From the NCBI RefSeq assembly GCF_001426905.1, contig NZ_LMFQ01000021.1, forward strand, positions 421,558-485,557: a stretch of 64,000 bases of DNA, written 5' to 3'. The position numbers and the translations under genes were made by a program. Positions 15,894 to 24,327 of this stretch are shown here, piece by piece (position 1 is the first letter of the stretch; each line of letters opens with the position of its first letter). Origin of the DNA: Caulobacter sp. Root1455 (GTDB taxonomy: Bacteria; Pseudomonadota; Alphaproteobacteria; Caulobacterales; Caulobacteraceae). The notes below the pieces were generated by a model that did no database searches, was not told the origin of the DNA, and saw nothing but the letters and a program-made list of their open reading frames with translations.

Positions 15894-16427
15894 ATTCGCC
15901 GTCCTATGCAAACGCCGCCCGTCAAGGATGGTCCGCGTATAAACGATGACATCCGCGTCCCTCGCGTCCTGCTGATCGACCAAAATGGCGAGAAGCAAGG
16001 CGAGATGCCGATTTCCGCCGCCCTGGAAGCGGCCGAGGAAGCAGGCCTGGACCTGGTCGAGATCGTTCCGAACGCGAACCCTCCGGTCTGCAAGATCCTG
16101 GACTACGGCAAGTTCAAGTTCCAGGAGCAGAAGAAGAAGAACGAGGCTCGCAAGCGGCAGAAGATCGTCGAGCTCAAGGAAATCAAGCTGCGCCCCAACA
16201 TCGACATTCACGACTACGACGTGAAGGCCAAGTCGATGACCCGGTTCTTCGAGGAAGGCGACAAGGTCAAGGTGACCCTGCGCTTCCGCGGCCGTGAAAT
16301 GGCGCACCCGGAACTGGGCATGAAGCTGCTGCTGAAGGTCAAGGCCGACTTCGACGAGATCGCCAAGGTCGAGTACGAGCCGCGCATGGAAGGCCGCCAG
16401 ATGATCATGATCCTGGCCCCGCGCTAA
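15894..16427 (+). CDS. infC: Translation initiation factor IF-3 with AUU start codon
   Basis: IF-3 (177 residues) keeps non-initiator tRNA and non-standard start codons out of the 30S initiation complex. The N-domain starts [19 protein letters not shown] and the C-domain has the [19 protein letters not shown] motif. The first ATG (15906) gives MQTPPVKDG and has no ribosome binding site. Four codons upstream, in frame, is ATT at 15894 (then CGC CGT CCT ATG), preceded by CGGAG at seven bases. Many IF-3 proteins start MRRPMQ, and infC in E. coli also starts with AUU so that IF-3 represses its own translation. A stop codon (TAA, 15872-15874) closes the frame just upstream. The gene is monocistronic with its own terminator. 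Confidence 0.93.
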   Translation: MRRPMQTPPVKDGPRINDDIRVPRVLLIDQNGEKQGEMPISAALEAAEEAGLDLVEIVPNANPPVCKILDYGKFKFQEQKKKNEARKRQKIVELKEIKLRPNIDIHDYDVKAKSMTRFFEEGDKVKVTLRFRGREMAHPELGMKLLLKVKADFDEIAKVEYEPRMEGRQMIMILAPR

Positions 16428-16448
16428 GGCGCCCAGCCAAGCTCCACG

Positions 16449-16484
16449 AAACGCCTCGGTCGCAAGGCCGGGGCGTTTTTCTTT
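16449..16484 (+). terminator. Rho-independent terminator of infC
   Basis: Stem ACGCCTCGG / CCGGGGCGT around a TCGCAAGG loop, followed by TTTTTC. It lies about 20 bases after the infC stop and before the S9 peptidase gene. Confidence 0.88.
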
Positions 16485-16579
16485 GCTCTGCCCTGAGCGC
16501 CGCCGCAACCAGACGGGGAGAACAAGCTCGACAATACCGTCGGCCCTTTCTAGCTTGACCGTAGTTTGGGGGACTTCGC

Positions 16580-18541
16580 GTGTTGAACAGCGTCTTGGCC
16601 GTCGTGACGGCCGGTTTAGCCATGGCTGCGGCCGTTTGCGCCAGCTCCGGCTCGGCCTCGGCGGAAGGTCCGCCCCTTTCCGTCTATGGCGGCCTGCCCA
16701 ATCTGGAGGAGGTCGAGATCTCTCCGGACGGCGGCAAGCTGGCCATCATCGTCACCAACGGCGAGGAGCGCTCGGTGATGGTCCGTGACGCGGCCGAGGG
16801 CGGGAAGGTCATCACGGTCCTGCGGGTGGGCCAGACCAAGCTGCGCGACATCAAGTGGGCGGGATCGGACCACCTGCTGGTCACCGCCTCGGCCACGACC
16901 ATGGTCTTCGCCCTTTCAGGACCCAAGCGCGAATACTGGAAGACTTTCGACTACGACATCGTCACCAAGAAGCAGACCTTCCTGATGAAGGACGCGCCGG
17001 GCACGATGAATGTCGTTCTCACGCCGCCCACGGTCCGCTTCATCGACGGAACGCCCCACGCCTTCGTCGAGGGCGTGTACTTCGTCGACCGAATGGGACG
17101 AAACACCCTCTATCGGATCAACCTCAAGACCGGCGCGACCAAGATGGCCAGCGCCTCGGGACTGGAGGGCACCGATAGTTGGCTGGTGTCGCCGGAAGGC
17201 GAACCCCTGGCGCAATCGGTCTACGACGAAGAAAAGGGCGCCTGGAGCCTGATGCTGAAATCCGGGGGAACCTGGAGCACGGTCGAAAAGAGCGCCTCGC
17301 GCACCGGTTCGCTGGGCTTGGAGGGCCTCGGCCGCGACGGCCATTCGGCGCTCGTGTGGATGCGCGACCCCAAGGACGAAGACCAGCTCGTGCTGCGCGA
17401 GTTCTCGCCGCAGGGCGGTTCGACCGAGGTTCCCCAGGGCGGGGCCTTCGACCAGCTGGTGCATGCGCCCGGCGACGGCGCCCTGCTGGGCGGCTACGCC
17501 CTGGTCGGCGACGAGCGGCGCTATACGTTCTTCGACCCGAAGGACCAGGCGAACTGGGACGCCTTGCGGGCGACGATCCCGGACGAACAGCCCATCCTGG
17601 CCTCCTGGTCGGACGACCGGCGCAAGATCGTGGTGTTCGTCGACTCCGCCGCCCTGGGCCCGGCCTACGCCCTGTACGACGCCGACGCCGGGACCCTGCG
17701 GTGGCTGGGCGGGACCTATGTCGGCCTGACCCTGGACGGCATCTCCGAGGTGCAGTCGATCAAGTACAAGGCCGCCGACGGCCTGGTGATCTCCGGCTAC
17801 CTGACCCTGCCCAAGGATCGCGAGGCCAAGAACTTGCCGCTGGTGGTGCTGCCTCACGGCGGCCCCATGGTGCGCGACACCCTGGGCTTCGACTGGTGGA
17901 GCCAGGCCCTGGCCTCGCGCGGCTACGCGGTGCTGCAGCCCAACTTCCGCGGTTCGGACGGCTTTGGTCCGGATTTCATCCGGGCGGGCTACGGCCAATG
18001 GGGCAAGGCCATGCAGACCGACCTCTCGGCCGGCGTTCGCGGCCTGGCCAGGGGCGGGATCATCGATCCCAAGCGGGTCTGCATCGTCGGCGCCAGCTAC
18101 GGCGGCTACGCGGCCCTGGCCGGCGCGACCCTGGATCAAGGCGTCTATCGTTGCGCCGCCTCGGTGGCCGGCCCGTCCGACCTGCCGCGCATGCTGATCG
18201 ACAACAACCACCTCCAGGACTCCACCAACAACTCGACCCTTCGTTACTGGCTGCGGTTCATGAACGCCGACGGCGTCAAGGACCCCGACCTGGCCGCCAT
18301 CTCTCCGGCCCGACTGGCCGACAAGGTCGCGATCCCGGTGCTGCTGATCCACGGCAAGGACGACACCGTCGTCCCCTACGTCCAGAGCACGCTGATGGCC
18401 GACGCCCTGAAGAAGGCCGGCAAGCCCGTCGAGCTGGTCACCCTGACCGGCGAGGACCACTGGCTGTCGCGCGGCGCCACCCGTCAGCAGATGCTGAACG
18501 CGGTGGTCGGCTTCCTCGAGAAGAACAACCCGCCGAACTGA
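16580..18541 (+). CDS. S9 family prolyl oligopeptidase-type peptidase, tandem copy 1
   Basis: A 653-residue exported serine peptidase. The N-terminus (LAVVTAGLAMAAAVCASSGS) is a signal peptide. A beta-propeller half (about 30-390) is followed by an alpha/beta-hydrolase domain with the nucleophile Ser506 in GASYGGYAAL, the acid in HGKDDTVVPY and the His in GEDHWLS. It probably trims peptides in the periplasm. The start is GTG at 16580, with GGGGGA six bases upstream. The gene is followed 58 bases later by a paralogue of nearly the same length and catalytic spacing. Confidence 0.92.
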   Translation: MLNSVLAVVTAGLAMAAAVCASSGSASAEGPPLSVYGGLPNLEEVEISPDGGKLAIIVTNGEERSVMVRDAAEGGKVITVLRVGQTKLRDIKWAGSDHLLVTASATTMVFALSGPKREYWKTFDYDIVTKKQTFLMKDAPGTMNVVLTPPTVRFIDGTPHAFVEGVYFVDRMGRNTLYRINLKTGATKMASASGLEGTDSWLVSPEGEPLAQSVYDEEKGAWSLMLKSGGTWSTVEKSASRTGSLGLEGLGRDGHSALVWMRDPKDEDQLVLREFSPQGGSTEVPQGGAFDQLVHAPGDGALLGGYALVGDERRYTFFDPKDQANWDALRATIPDEQPILASWSDDRRKIVVFVDSAALGPAYALYDADAGTLRWLGGTYVGLTLDGISEVQSIKYKAADGLVISGYLTLPKDREAKNLPLVVLPHGGPMVRDTLGFDWWSQALASRGYAVLQPNFRGSDGFGPDFIRAGYGQWGKAMQTDLSAGVRGLARGGIIDPKRVCIVGASYGGYAALAGATLDQGVYRCAASVAGPSDLPRMLIDNNHLQDSTNNSTLRYWLRFMNADGVKDPDLAAISPARLADKVAIPVLLIHGKDDTVVPYVQSTLMADALKKAGKPVELVTLTGEDHWLSRGATRQQMLNAVVGFLEKNNPPN

Positions 18542-18599
18542 CCACCTCACTCCACCTCCTATCCATGACGCAGAGCGCGTCCACGGAGCCCACTCGACT

Positions 18600-20558
18600 A
18601 TGAAGAAACTGTTCACCGCCGCCGCCATGGCCCTGGCCCTCGGAGGCCTGGCGGCCTCGCCCGTTCAGGCCGCCGCGCCGTTGGAGGCCTACGGCCGCCT
18701 GCCCTCGATGGAAAGCGTCTCGATCTCGCCCGACGGGACGATGATCGCCTTCATCGTGACGGCCGACACCGGCAACGATCGCTACATCGTGGTCCAGCCC
18801 CTGGGCGGCGAACCGATCCAGACGGCCAGCATCGGCTTCCGCAAGGTGCGCTACATCAAATGGGCCGGGAACGATCACGTCGTCATTGTCACCTCGACCA
18901 TGGATGTGGTGCCTGGTGTCTTCTACGCCGGTGAGATGTTCCAGGCCGCCAGCCTCAACGTTCGCAACGGCAAGATGATGCCTCTGCCGAAGCGTTCGGC
19001 GGAGTCGGTGGTCAATGTGCTGATGGACGACGTGCAGCCCGGCGTGATCGACGGCAAGCCTTCGGTGTTGACCAGCCTCTATGTCGCCGACGGCATCAGC
19101 TACCAATACAAGGGCAATCACCTCGACCTGTACTCCATCGACCTGGACACCGGCATCGCTCGCCGCCAGCAAATGGGCGACAGCAACACCTCGAGTTACC
19201 TCGCCCGCAGCGACGGCACGCCGTTGGCCAAGGTCAGCTTCCGCGAACGCGAAACCGTGAGCCAATGGACCTTGTCCCTGCGCAAGGGCTCGACCTGGCA
19301 GGACGTCTATCGCGTCGACGCGCCGATCGACACGCCGGACCTGTTCGGCATCACGCGCGACGGAACCAAGCTGGTGGTGGACAGCTACGACGAAAAGGAG
19401 AAGGACTGGCGCCTGACCTATCTCGACATCGCGTCGGGCAAGCTCGGCGACTACATCGGCTCGGTGAAGCCTCGCGGGGTGATCAGGGACGATGATTCGG
19501 TCGTCCTGGGTTATTCCTCGTACGATGGCTTCACTGAATACGACTTCACCGAACCGGCGCTGAAAGCGGCCTGGCCGATGATCAAGGGCGTGTTCAAGGG
19601 CAAGCAAGTGACCCTGGCGTCCTGGACCCCCGATTTCGGCAAGCTGGTGGTCTACGTCGATGCGAGCACGGAGTCCGGCGCCTATTATCTGGTCGATCTC
19701 ACCGCCAAGAAGGTCAACCCTCTGGGGCGCGCCTATCCGAAACTGGCGGCGGCCGACGTCGGCGAAGTACGGCCCATCAAGTACGCCGCAGCCGACGGCC
19801 TTGAGATCACCGGGTTTCTGACTTTGCCGCCCGGCAAGAGCAACGCCAAGGGCCTGCCGCTGATCGTGCTCCCGCATGGCGGCCCCCAGTCTCGCGAGAC
19901 CGCCGGCTTCGACTGGTGGGCCCAGTCCCTGGCCTCGCGCGGCTACGCGGTGCTCCAGCCCAACTTCCGCGGCTCGTCGGGCTTTGGCGAAGCCTTCGTA
20001 AACGCGGGACATGGCGAGTGGGGCCGCAAAATGCAGACCGACCTGTCGGATGGCGTCACCTACCTCGCCGCCCAGGGCACGATCGATCCCAAGCGCGTCT
20101 GCATCATGGGCGGCAGCTACGGCGGCTACGCGGCGCTTGCCGGCGCGACCTTGCAGAAGGGCGTCTACCGCTGCGCCGTCGCCGTGGCGCCGGTCGCCGA
20201 TGTCGGCGACTTCCTGCAATGGCGAGCCGATAAGGGTGGGACCAAATCGCTGACTATCCGCTACTGGAAGCGGTTCCTGGGCATCGACGCCTATAACGAT
20301 CCCAAGCTGGCCCTCATCTCGCCGACGAAGCAGGCCGCCCAGGCCAGCGCGCCGATCATGCTGATCCACGGCAAGGACGACACCGTCGTACCTTATGACC
20401 AGAGCGTCGACATGACCAAGGCGCTCCAGGCCGCCGGCAAGCCCGTCGAGTTCGTCACCCTGCGCAACGAGGACCACTGGCTTTCCAGCGCCGAGACCCG
20501 GCTGGAAATGCTGACCTCGGCCGTCACCTTCCTCGAGAAGAACAACCCGCCGAACTGA
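18600..20558 (+). CDS. S9 family prolyl oligopeptidase-type peptidase, tandem copy 2
   Basis: A 652-residue paralogue of the preceding gene, with the same layout: signal peptide MKKLFTAAAMALALGGLA, propeller, then hydrolase with Ser506 in GGSYGGYAAL, HGKDDTVVPY and NEDHWLS. Both end EKNNPPN. The hydrolase halves are close (shared FDWWAQ/FDWWSQ, SLASRGYAVLQPNFRGS), but the propellers differ much more, which suggests changed substrate access after duplication. Codon usage looks slightly less GC-biased than copy 1 in the propeller part. Start ATG at 18600. Confidence 0.92.
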   Translation: MKKLFTAAAMALALGGLAASPVQAAAPLEAYGRLPSMESVSISPDGTMIAFIVTADTGNDRYIVVQPLGGEPIQTASIGFRKVRYIKWAGNDHVVIVTSTMDVVPGVFYAGEMFQAASLNVRNGKMMPLPKRSAESVVNVLMDDVQPGVIDGKPSVLTSLYVADGISYQYKGNHLDLYSIDLDTGIARRQQMGDSNTSSYLARSDGTPLAKVSFRERETVSQWTLSLRKGSTWQDVYRVDAPIDTPDLFGITRDGTKLVVDSYDEKEKDWRLTYLDIASGKLGDYIGSVKPRGVIRDDDSVVLGYSSYDGFTEYDFTEPALKAAWPMIKGVFKGKQVTLASWTPDFGKLVVYVDASTESGAYYLVDLTAKKVNPLGRAYPKLAAADVGEVRPIKYAAADGLEITGFLTLPPGKSNAKGLPLIVLPHGGPQSRETAGFDWWAQSLASRGYAVLQPNFRGSSGFGEAFVNAGHGEWGRKMQTDLSDGVTYLAAQGTIDPKRVCIMGGSYGGYAALAGATLQKGVYRCAVAVAPVADVGDFLQWRADKGGTKSLTIRYWKRFLGIDAYNDPKLALISPTKQAAQASAPIMLIHGKDDTVVPYDQSVDMTKALQAAGKPVEFVTLRNEDHWLSSAETRLEMLTSAVTFLEKNNPPN

Positions 20559-20648
20559 CGGGCGACGTCGCTCCCATCGGCGGCCGCTGTCTGAAATTTC
20601 AGATAGCGGTCGCCAGGGCCTGCGATCCGGCGTAAACCGCGCGCCCTG

Positions 20649-21899
20649 ATGAGCACGCTTTCCACGCCCGACACGCCGACGACCCTGAAGACGCCGGACG
20701 CCAGTCCGCGCGCGCTCTATGTCCTGCTGCTGGTGGTGTTCATCAACCTGGTGGGCTTCGGGCTGGTCATCCCGCTGCTGCCCTTCTACGCCAAGTCGCT
20801 GAACGCCAGCCCCTGGCAGGTGACGGCGCTGTTCTCGGCCTATTCGCTGGGCCAGTTCCTGGCCGAGCCGTTCTGGGGACGGCTGTCGGACCGCATCGGC
20901 CGGCGGCCGGTGCTGATCGTCACGATCCTGGCCAACACCCTGTCCTACGTGGCCCTGGCCTTCGCGCCGAACATCGCCTGGGCCTTCGCCATCCGCCTGT
21001 TCAGCGGCTGCGCCACCGGCAACATCTCGACGATCCAGGGCTACATGGCCGACGTCACACCGCCGGAGAAGCGCGCGGGCCGCATGGGCCTGCTGGGCGC
21101 GGCGTTCGGCATGGGCTTCGTGGTCGGCCCCACCCTCGGCGGACTGCTGCCGGGCGTGGCCAAGTTTTTCGGCCATTCCGACACCGGCCGCCTGGCCTTC
21201 CAGATCCCGCTGCTGACCGCCGCGGTCCTGGCGGCGATCGCCTCGCTGGGCGTCTTCCTGTTCGTGGTCGAGAGCCGGGCGCCCAGCCACAAGGACGCCC
21301 CCGTGACGCGCCGGCGCGACCATCTGGCCGCCGCCGCCGCCCACCCGGTGCTGTCGCGCGTGCTGCTGGTCACCCTGATCTCGACCGCCGCCTTCGCGGG
21401 CATGGAGGCGATCTTCGGCTTGTGGACCCAGGCCCGGTTCGACTGGGGTCCGCGCCAGGTGGGGCTGTGCTTCGCGGTGATCGGCATCATCGCCTCGGTG
21501 GGCCAGGGCCTGATCACCGGCCGGCTGGCCCGGCGGTTCGGCGAGGCCAAGGTGCTGACCGCCGGCCTGACGATCATCGCCTTCAGCCTGGCCCTGACGC
21601 CCTTCGTCCCGACCAGCGCCTTCGTGCCGGTGGCCGTGGGCTGCACCGCGTTCGGCCAGTCGCTGGTCTTCCCGTGCATCGCGGCCCTGATCTCGCGCGC
21701 CACCCCGCCCGACAAGCAGGGCGCCATGCTGGGCCTGAACATGGCCGCCGGCTCGCTGGCCCGCATGGGCGGACCGATGCTGGCCGGTCCGCTGTTCGGC
21801 CTGGCGATCGGCGGTCCCTACTGGCTGGGGGCGGTGTTGATGCTGCCGGCGGTCGCCTTCGCCCTGACGATCGAAAGCCGGGTCAAGGCCGCCGCGTAA
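20649..21899 (+). CDS. MFS multidrug exporter (DHA1/TetA-like)
   Basis: A 416-residue major facilitator with 12 predicted helices, resembling TetA and related drug/H+ antiporters. The first helix NLVGFGLVIPLLPFYAKSL, the loop 2-3 motif GRLSDRIGRRPVL (motif A) and the motif C region GAAFGMGFVVGPTLGGLL are all present; motif C marks it as an exporter. The substrate cannot be told from sequence. It follows the S9 genes and precedes the rpmI-rplT leader. Confidence 0.87.
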   Translation: MSTLSTPDTPTTLKTPDASPRALYVLLLVVFINLVGFGLVIPLLPFYAKSLNASPWQVTALFSAYSLGQFLAEPFWGRLSDRIGRRPVLIVTILANTLSYVALAFAPNIAWAFAIRLFSGCATGNISTIQGYMADVTPPEKRAGRMGLLGAAFGMGFVVGPTLGGLLPGVAKFFGHSDTGRLAFQIPLLTAAVLAAIASLGVFLFVVESRAPSHKDAPVTRRRDHLAAAAAHPVLSRVLLVTLISTAAFAGMEAIFGLWTQARFDWGPRQVGLCFAVIGIIASVGQGLITGRLARRFGEAKVLTAGLTIIAFSLALTPFVPTSAFVPVAVGCTAFGQSLVFPCIAALISRATPPDKQGAMLGLNMAAGSLARMGGPMLAGPLFGLAIGGPYWLGAVLMLPAVAFALTIESRVKAAA

Positions 21900-21946
21900 G
21901 GCGCTTGCGTTCCGCGCCCCTTTCCCGTACTAACCCCGCCTTTCCG

Positions 21947-21981
21947 GAACCGCCTGGCCAATTGGCATGCCATGGCGGTTC
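21947..21981 (+). promoter_or_regulatory. Hairpin in the rpmI-rplT leader
   Basis: Perfect arms GAACCGCC (21947-21954) and GGCGGTTC (21974-21981), with inner TGGC/GCCA pairing, about 45 bases upstream of the rpmI start. No U-tract follows. It could be the target for L20 autoregulation of the L35-L20 operon, known in other bacteria, or simply the end of the MFS transcript. Confidence 0.45.
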
Positions 21982-22026
21982 GTCATGCTATCTAGAGGAC
22001 GGGGCGGTTAAGCGCTCCGACGCGAA

Positions 22027-22227
22027 ATGCCTAAGTTGAAGACCAAGTCGGGCGCCAAGAAGCGCTTCAAGATCACGGCCACGGGCCTGCTGAAAGCCGG
22101 CGTCGCCGGCAAGCGTCACCGTCTGATCGGCCACAACGGCAAGTACATCCGCCAAAACCGCGGCACGAAGGTCATGAGCGAATCCGACGCCAAGACCATC
22201 CGTTCGTACCTGCCCTACGGCCTTTAA
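22027..22227 (+). CDS. rpmI: 50S ribosomal protein L35
   Basis: A 66-residue basic ribosomal protein; the sequence [20 protein letters not shown] is diagnostic and the length is standard. It is a component of the large subunit and is co-transcribed with rplT, 13 bases downstream, the usual bacterial pair. infC lies upstream but is separated by 5.6 kb of unrelated genes. Confidence 0.98.
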   Translation: MPKLKTKSGAKKRFKITATGLLKAGVAGKRHRLIGHNGKYIRQNRGTKVMSESDAKTIRSYLPYGL

Positions 22228-22240
22228 GGAGCGCTGACAC

Positions 22241-22600
22241 ATGGCTCGCGTTAAACGTGGCGTCACCGCCCACGCCAAGCACAAGAAGGTTCTTGAACAG
22301 GCGAAGGGCTTCTACGGCCGCCGCAAGAACACCATCCGCACCGCCAAGGCCGCCGTCGACAAGGCCGGCCAGTACGCGTACCGCGACCGCAAGGTGCGCA
22401 AGCGCGCCTTCCGTTCGCTGTGGATCCAACGCATCAACGCCGGCGCTCGCGTCGAGGGCTTCACCTACTCGCAGTTTATCCACGGCCTGGACGTGGCGGG
22501 TATCGTGATCGACCGCAAGGTCCTCTCGGACATCGCGGGTCAAGACCCGGTCGCGTTCAAGGCCATCGCTGACAAGGTCCGCGCCGCCCTGGCCGCTTAA
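22241..22600 (+). CDS. rplT: 50S ribosomal protein L20
   Basis: A 119-residue L20: [20 protein letters not shown] and the [16 protein letters not shown] helix are typical. L20 is an early 23S rRNA-binding assembly protein. AAGGAG lies about 8 bases upstream of the ATG. A strong terminator follows 36 bases after its stop codon, so rpmI-rplT form a two-gene unit separate from pheST. Confidence 0.98.
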
Positions 22601-22635
22601 GGTCTTTTCGGGTTCGTCCCGATTGCGATCTGAAG

Positions 22636-22665
22636 AGCCCTCCGGTGCGAGCCGGAGGGCTTTTT
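22636..22665 (+). terminator. Rho-independent terminator of rpmI-rplT
   Basis: Stem AGCCCTCCGG / CCGGAGGGCT around a TGCGAG loop, followed by TTTTT. Confidence 0.93.
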
Positions 22666-22676
22666 GCTGCCTGGCC

Positions 22677-22822
22677 TTCTTCTCCTCACCCGTGAAACGG
22701 GGGAGGTGGCGCGATGCGCAGCATCGTGACGGAGGGGGCGCTCGGCCGCCGCAGGGACGCCCCCTCCGTCACGTCGCGTATCCGCGACGCGCCACCTCCC
22801 CCGCGATGCGGGTGAGGAGAAG
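22677..22822. repeat. Intergenic inverted repeat, CTTCTCCTCACCC type
   Basis: Outer arms TTCTCCTCACCCG / GGGTGAGGAGAA with inner pairs CGGGGGAGGTGGCGCG / CGCGCCACCTCCCCCG and GTGACGGAGGGGGCG / CGCCCCCTCCGTCAC. The whole 146 bases can fold as one long stem, between rplT and pheS. Confidence 0.85.
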
Positions 22823-22882
22823 GGGTTCTGCCCCAAGTATCGGTTCAACCTCCGCCCCAAATCCTCTAGACGGAACCCCGTC

Positions 22883-23956
22883 ATGACCGATCTCACCACT
22901 CTCGAAGCCGACGTGCTGGCGCAAGTCGCCGCCGCCGGCGATCTCGCCGCCCTCGACGCCGTGCGCGTCTCCGCCCTGGGCAAGACCGGCTCGATCTCGG
23001 GCCTGCTCAAGACGTTGGGCGCCATGAGCCCCGACGAGCGCAAGGAGCGCGGCGCGGCGATCAACGTCCTGCGCGACCGCGTGCAGAGCGCGCTGAACGA
23101 CAAGAAGGCCGCGCTGGAAGCCGCCGCCCTCGACGCGCGCCTGGCCAGCGAGACCCTGGACCTGACCCTGCCCGCCCCGCACCGCCGTCGCGGCAGCGTC
23201 CATCCCACCATGCAGACCATGGACGAGATGATCGCCATCTTCGCCGAGATGGGCTTCGCCGTGGCCGAGGGTCCGGACATCGAGGACGACTTCCACAACT
23301 TCACGGCCCTGAACTTCCCCGAGAAGCACCCGGCCCGCGAGATGCACGACACCTTCTTCTTCAATCCGAAGGAGTCCGGCGAGCGCATGCTGCTGCGCAC
23401 CCACACCAGCCCCGTGCAGGTGCGGACCATGGTCTCGCAGAAGCCGCCGATCCGGATCATCGCCCCGGGCCGCACCTATCGCTGCGACAGCGACGCCACC
23501 CACACGCCGATGTTCCACCAGGTCGAGGGTCTGGTGATCGACAAGGGCATCCACATGGGCCACCTGAAGTGGACCCTGGAGACCTTCATCGCCCGGTTCT
23601 TCGAGACAGACGCGGTGACGACGCAGTTCCGGCCGCACCACTTCCCGTTCACCGAGCCGTCGGCCGAGATGGACGTGCAGTGCGATCGCTCGGGCGGCGA
23701 GATCAAGATCGGCCAGGGGACCAGCTGGCTCGAGATCCTGGGCTGCGGGATGGTTCACCCCAACGTCCTGCGCGCCTGCGGCATCGATCCGGACGAGTAC
23801 CAGGGCTTCGCGTTCGGCATGGGCGTCGACCGGCTGGGGATGCTGAAATACGGCATGCCTGACCTGCGCGACATGTTCAGCTCGGACGGCCGCTGGCTGG
23901 ACCACTACGGCTTCAGCGCCTTCGCCGCACCGAACGCCGCTTCGGGACTGAGCTGA
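22883..23956 (+). CDS. pheS: Phenylalanyl-tRNA synthetase alpha subunit
   Basis: A 357-residue class II aminoacyl-tRNA synthetase catalytic subunit. After the N-terminal coiled arm (about 1-90) come motif 1 ([19 protein letters not shown]), motif 2 ([19 protein letters not shown]) and motif 3 ([17 protein letters not shown]). With PheT it forms the alpha2beta2 enzyme charging tRNA-Phe. The stop codon overlaps the start of a small unknown gene (TGATGG), which then overlaps pheT. Confidence 0.98.
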   Translation: MTDLTTLEADVLAQVAAAGDLAALDAVRVSALGKTGSISGLLKTLGAMSPDERKERGAAINVLRDRVQSALNDKKAALEAAALDARLASETLDLTLPAPHRRRGSVHPTMQTMDEMIAIFAEMGFAVAEGPDIEDDFHNFTALNFPEKHPAREMHDTFFFNPKESGERMLLRTHTSPVQVRTMVSQKPPIRIIAPGRTYRCDSDATHTPMFHQVEGLVIDKGIHMGHLKWTLETFIARFFETDAVTTQFRPHHFPFTEPSAEMDVQCDRSGGEIKIGQGTSWLEILGCGMVHPNVLRACGIDPDEYQGFAFGMGVDRLGMLKYGMPDLRDMFSSDGRWLDHYGFSAFAAPNAASGLS

Positions 23957-24327
23957 TGGACGCGGCCGCGCACATCGATCTGACGGCCACCGTGTTCGAG
24001 GGCGTGGAGATTTCGCTCTACGACCTGGCGCGCGCCTGCATGGCCGAGGGCAAGACCTCGATCTCGGACCGCACCTTCCGCAAGTGCCTGATAACCGGCC
24101 CCGCGGTTGTGCTGGTGTTGGACAACGTCGAGTTCAAGAACACCAACTTCGGAAGCCACGGCAGCGACATCCGCGCCATCGTCCTGCGCCCCGCCAGCCC
24201 CAATCAGGTTGTCGGCGCCATCCCTGTCACTCATTGCACCTTCGACGGCTGCCAGTTCCTTGGCCTGGGTTTCACCGGCTCGGACCTGTTCCTCGATCAG
24301 CTGTTGAAGTTGGAAACCAAGGCATGA
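23956..24327 (+). CDS. Hypothetical protein embedded between pheS and pheT
   Basis: A 123-residue protein I do not recognise. It shares one base with the pheS stop at its start (TGATG) and its TGA stop overlaps the pheT ATG (ATGA), so it must be co-translated with both synthetase subunits. The second half ([14 protein letters not shown] ... [20 protein letters not shown]) has alternating A(N/D)LxF-like pentads, hinting at a short pentapeptide-repeat right-handed helix. No membrane segment or signal. Codon usage matches its neighbours, so it is unlikely to be a chance ORF. Confidence 0.8.
   Translation: MDAAAHIDLTATVFEGVEISLYDLARACMAEGKTSISDRTFRKCLITGPAVVLVLDNVEFKNTNFGSHGSDIRAIVLRPASPNQVVGAIPVTHCTFDGCQFLGLGFTGSDLFLDQLLKLETKA

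Noticed and set aside
18438..21344. 968-codon reverse-strand ORF
   Set aside because: It is a shadow of the S9 peptidase and MFS genes; high GC leaves long open reading frames on the opposite strand and it has no domain.
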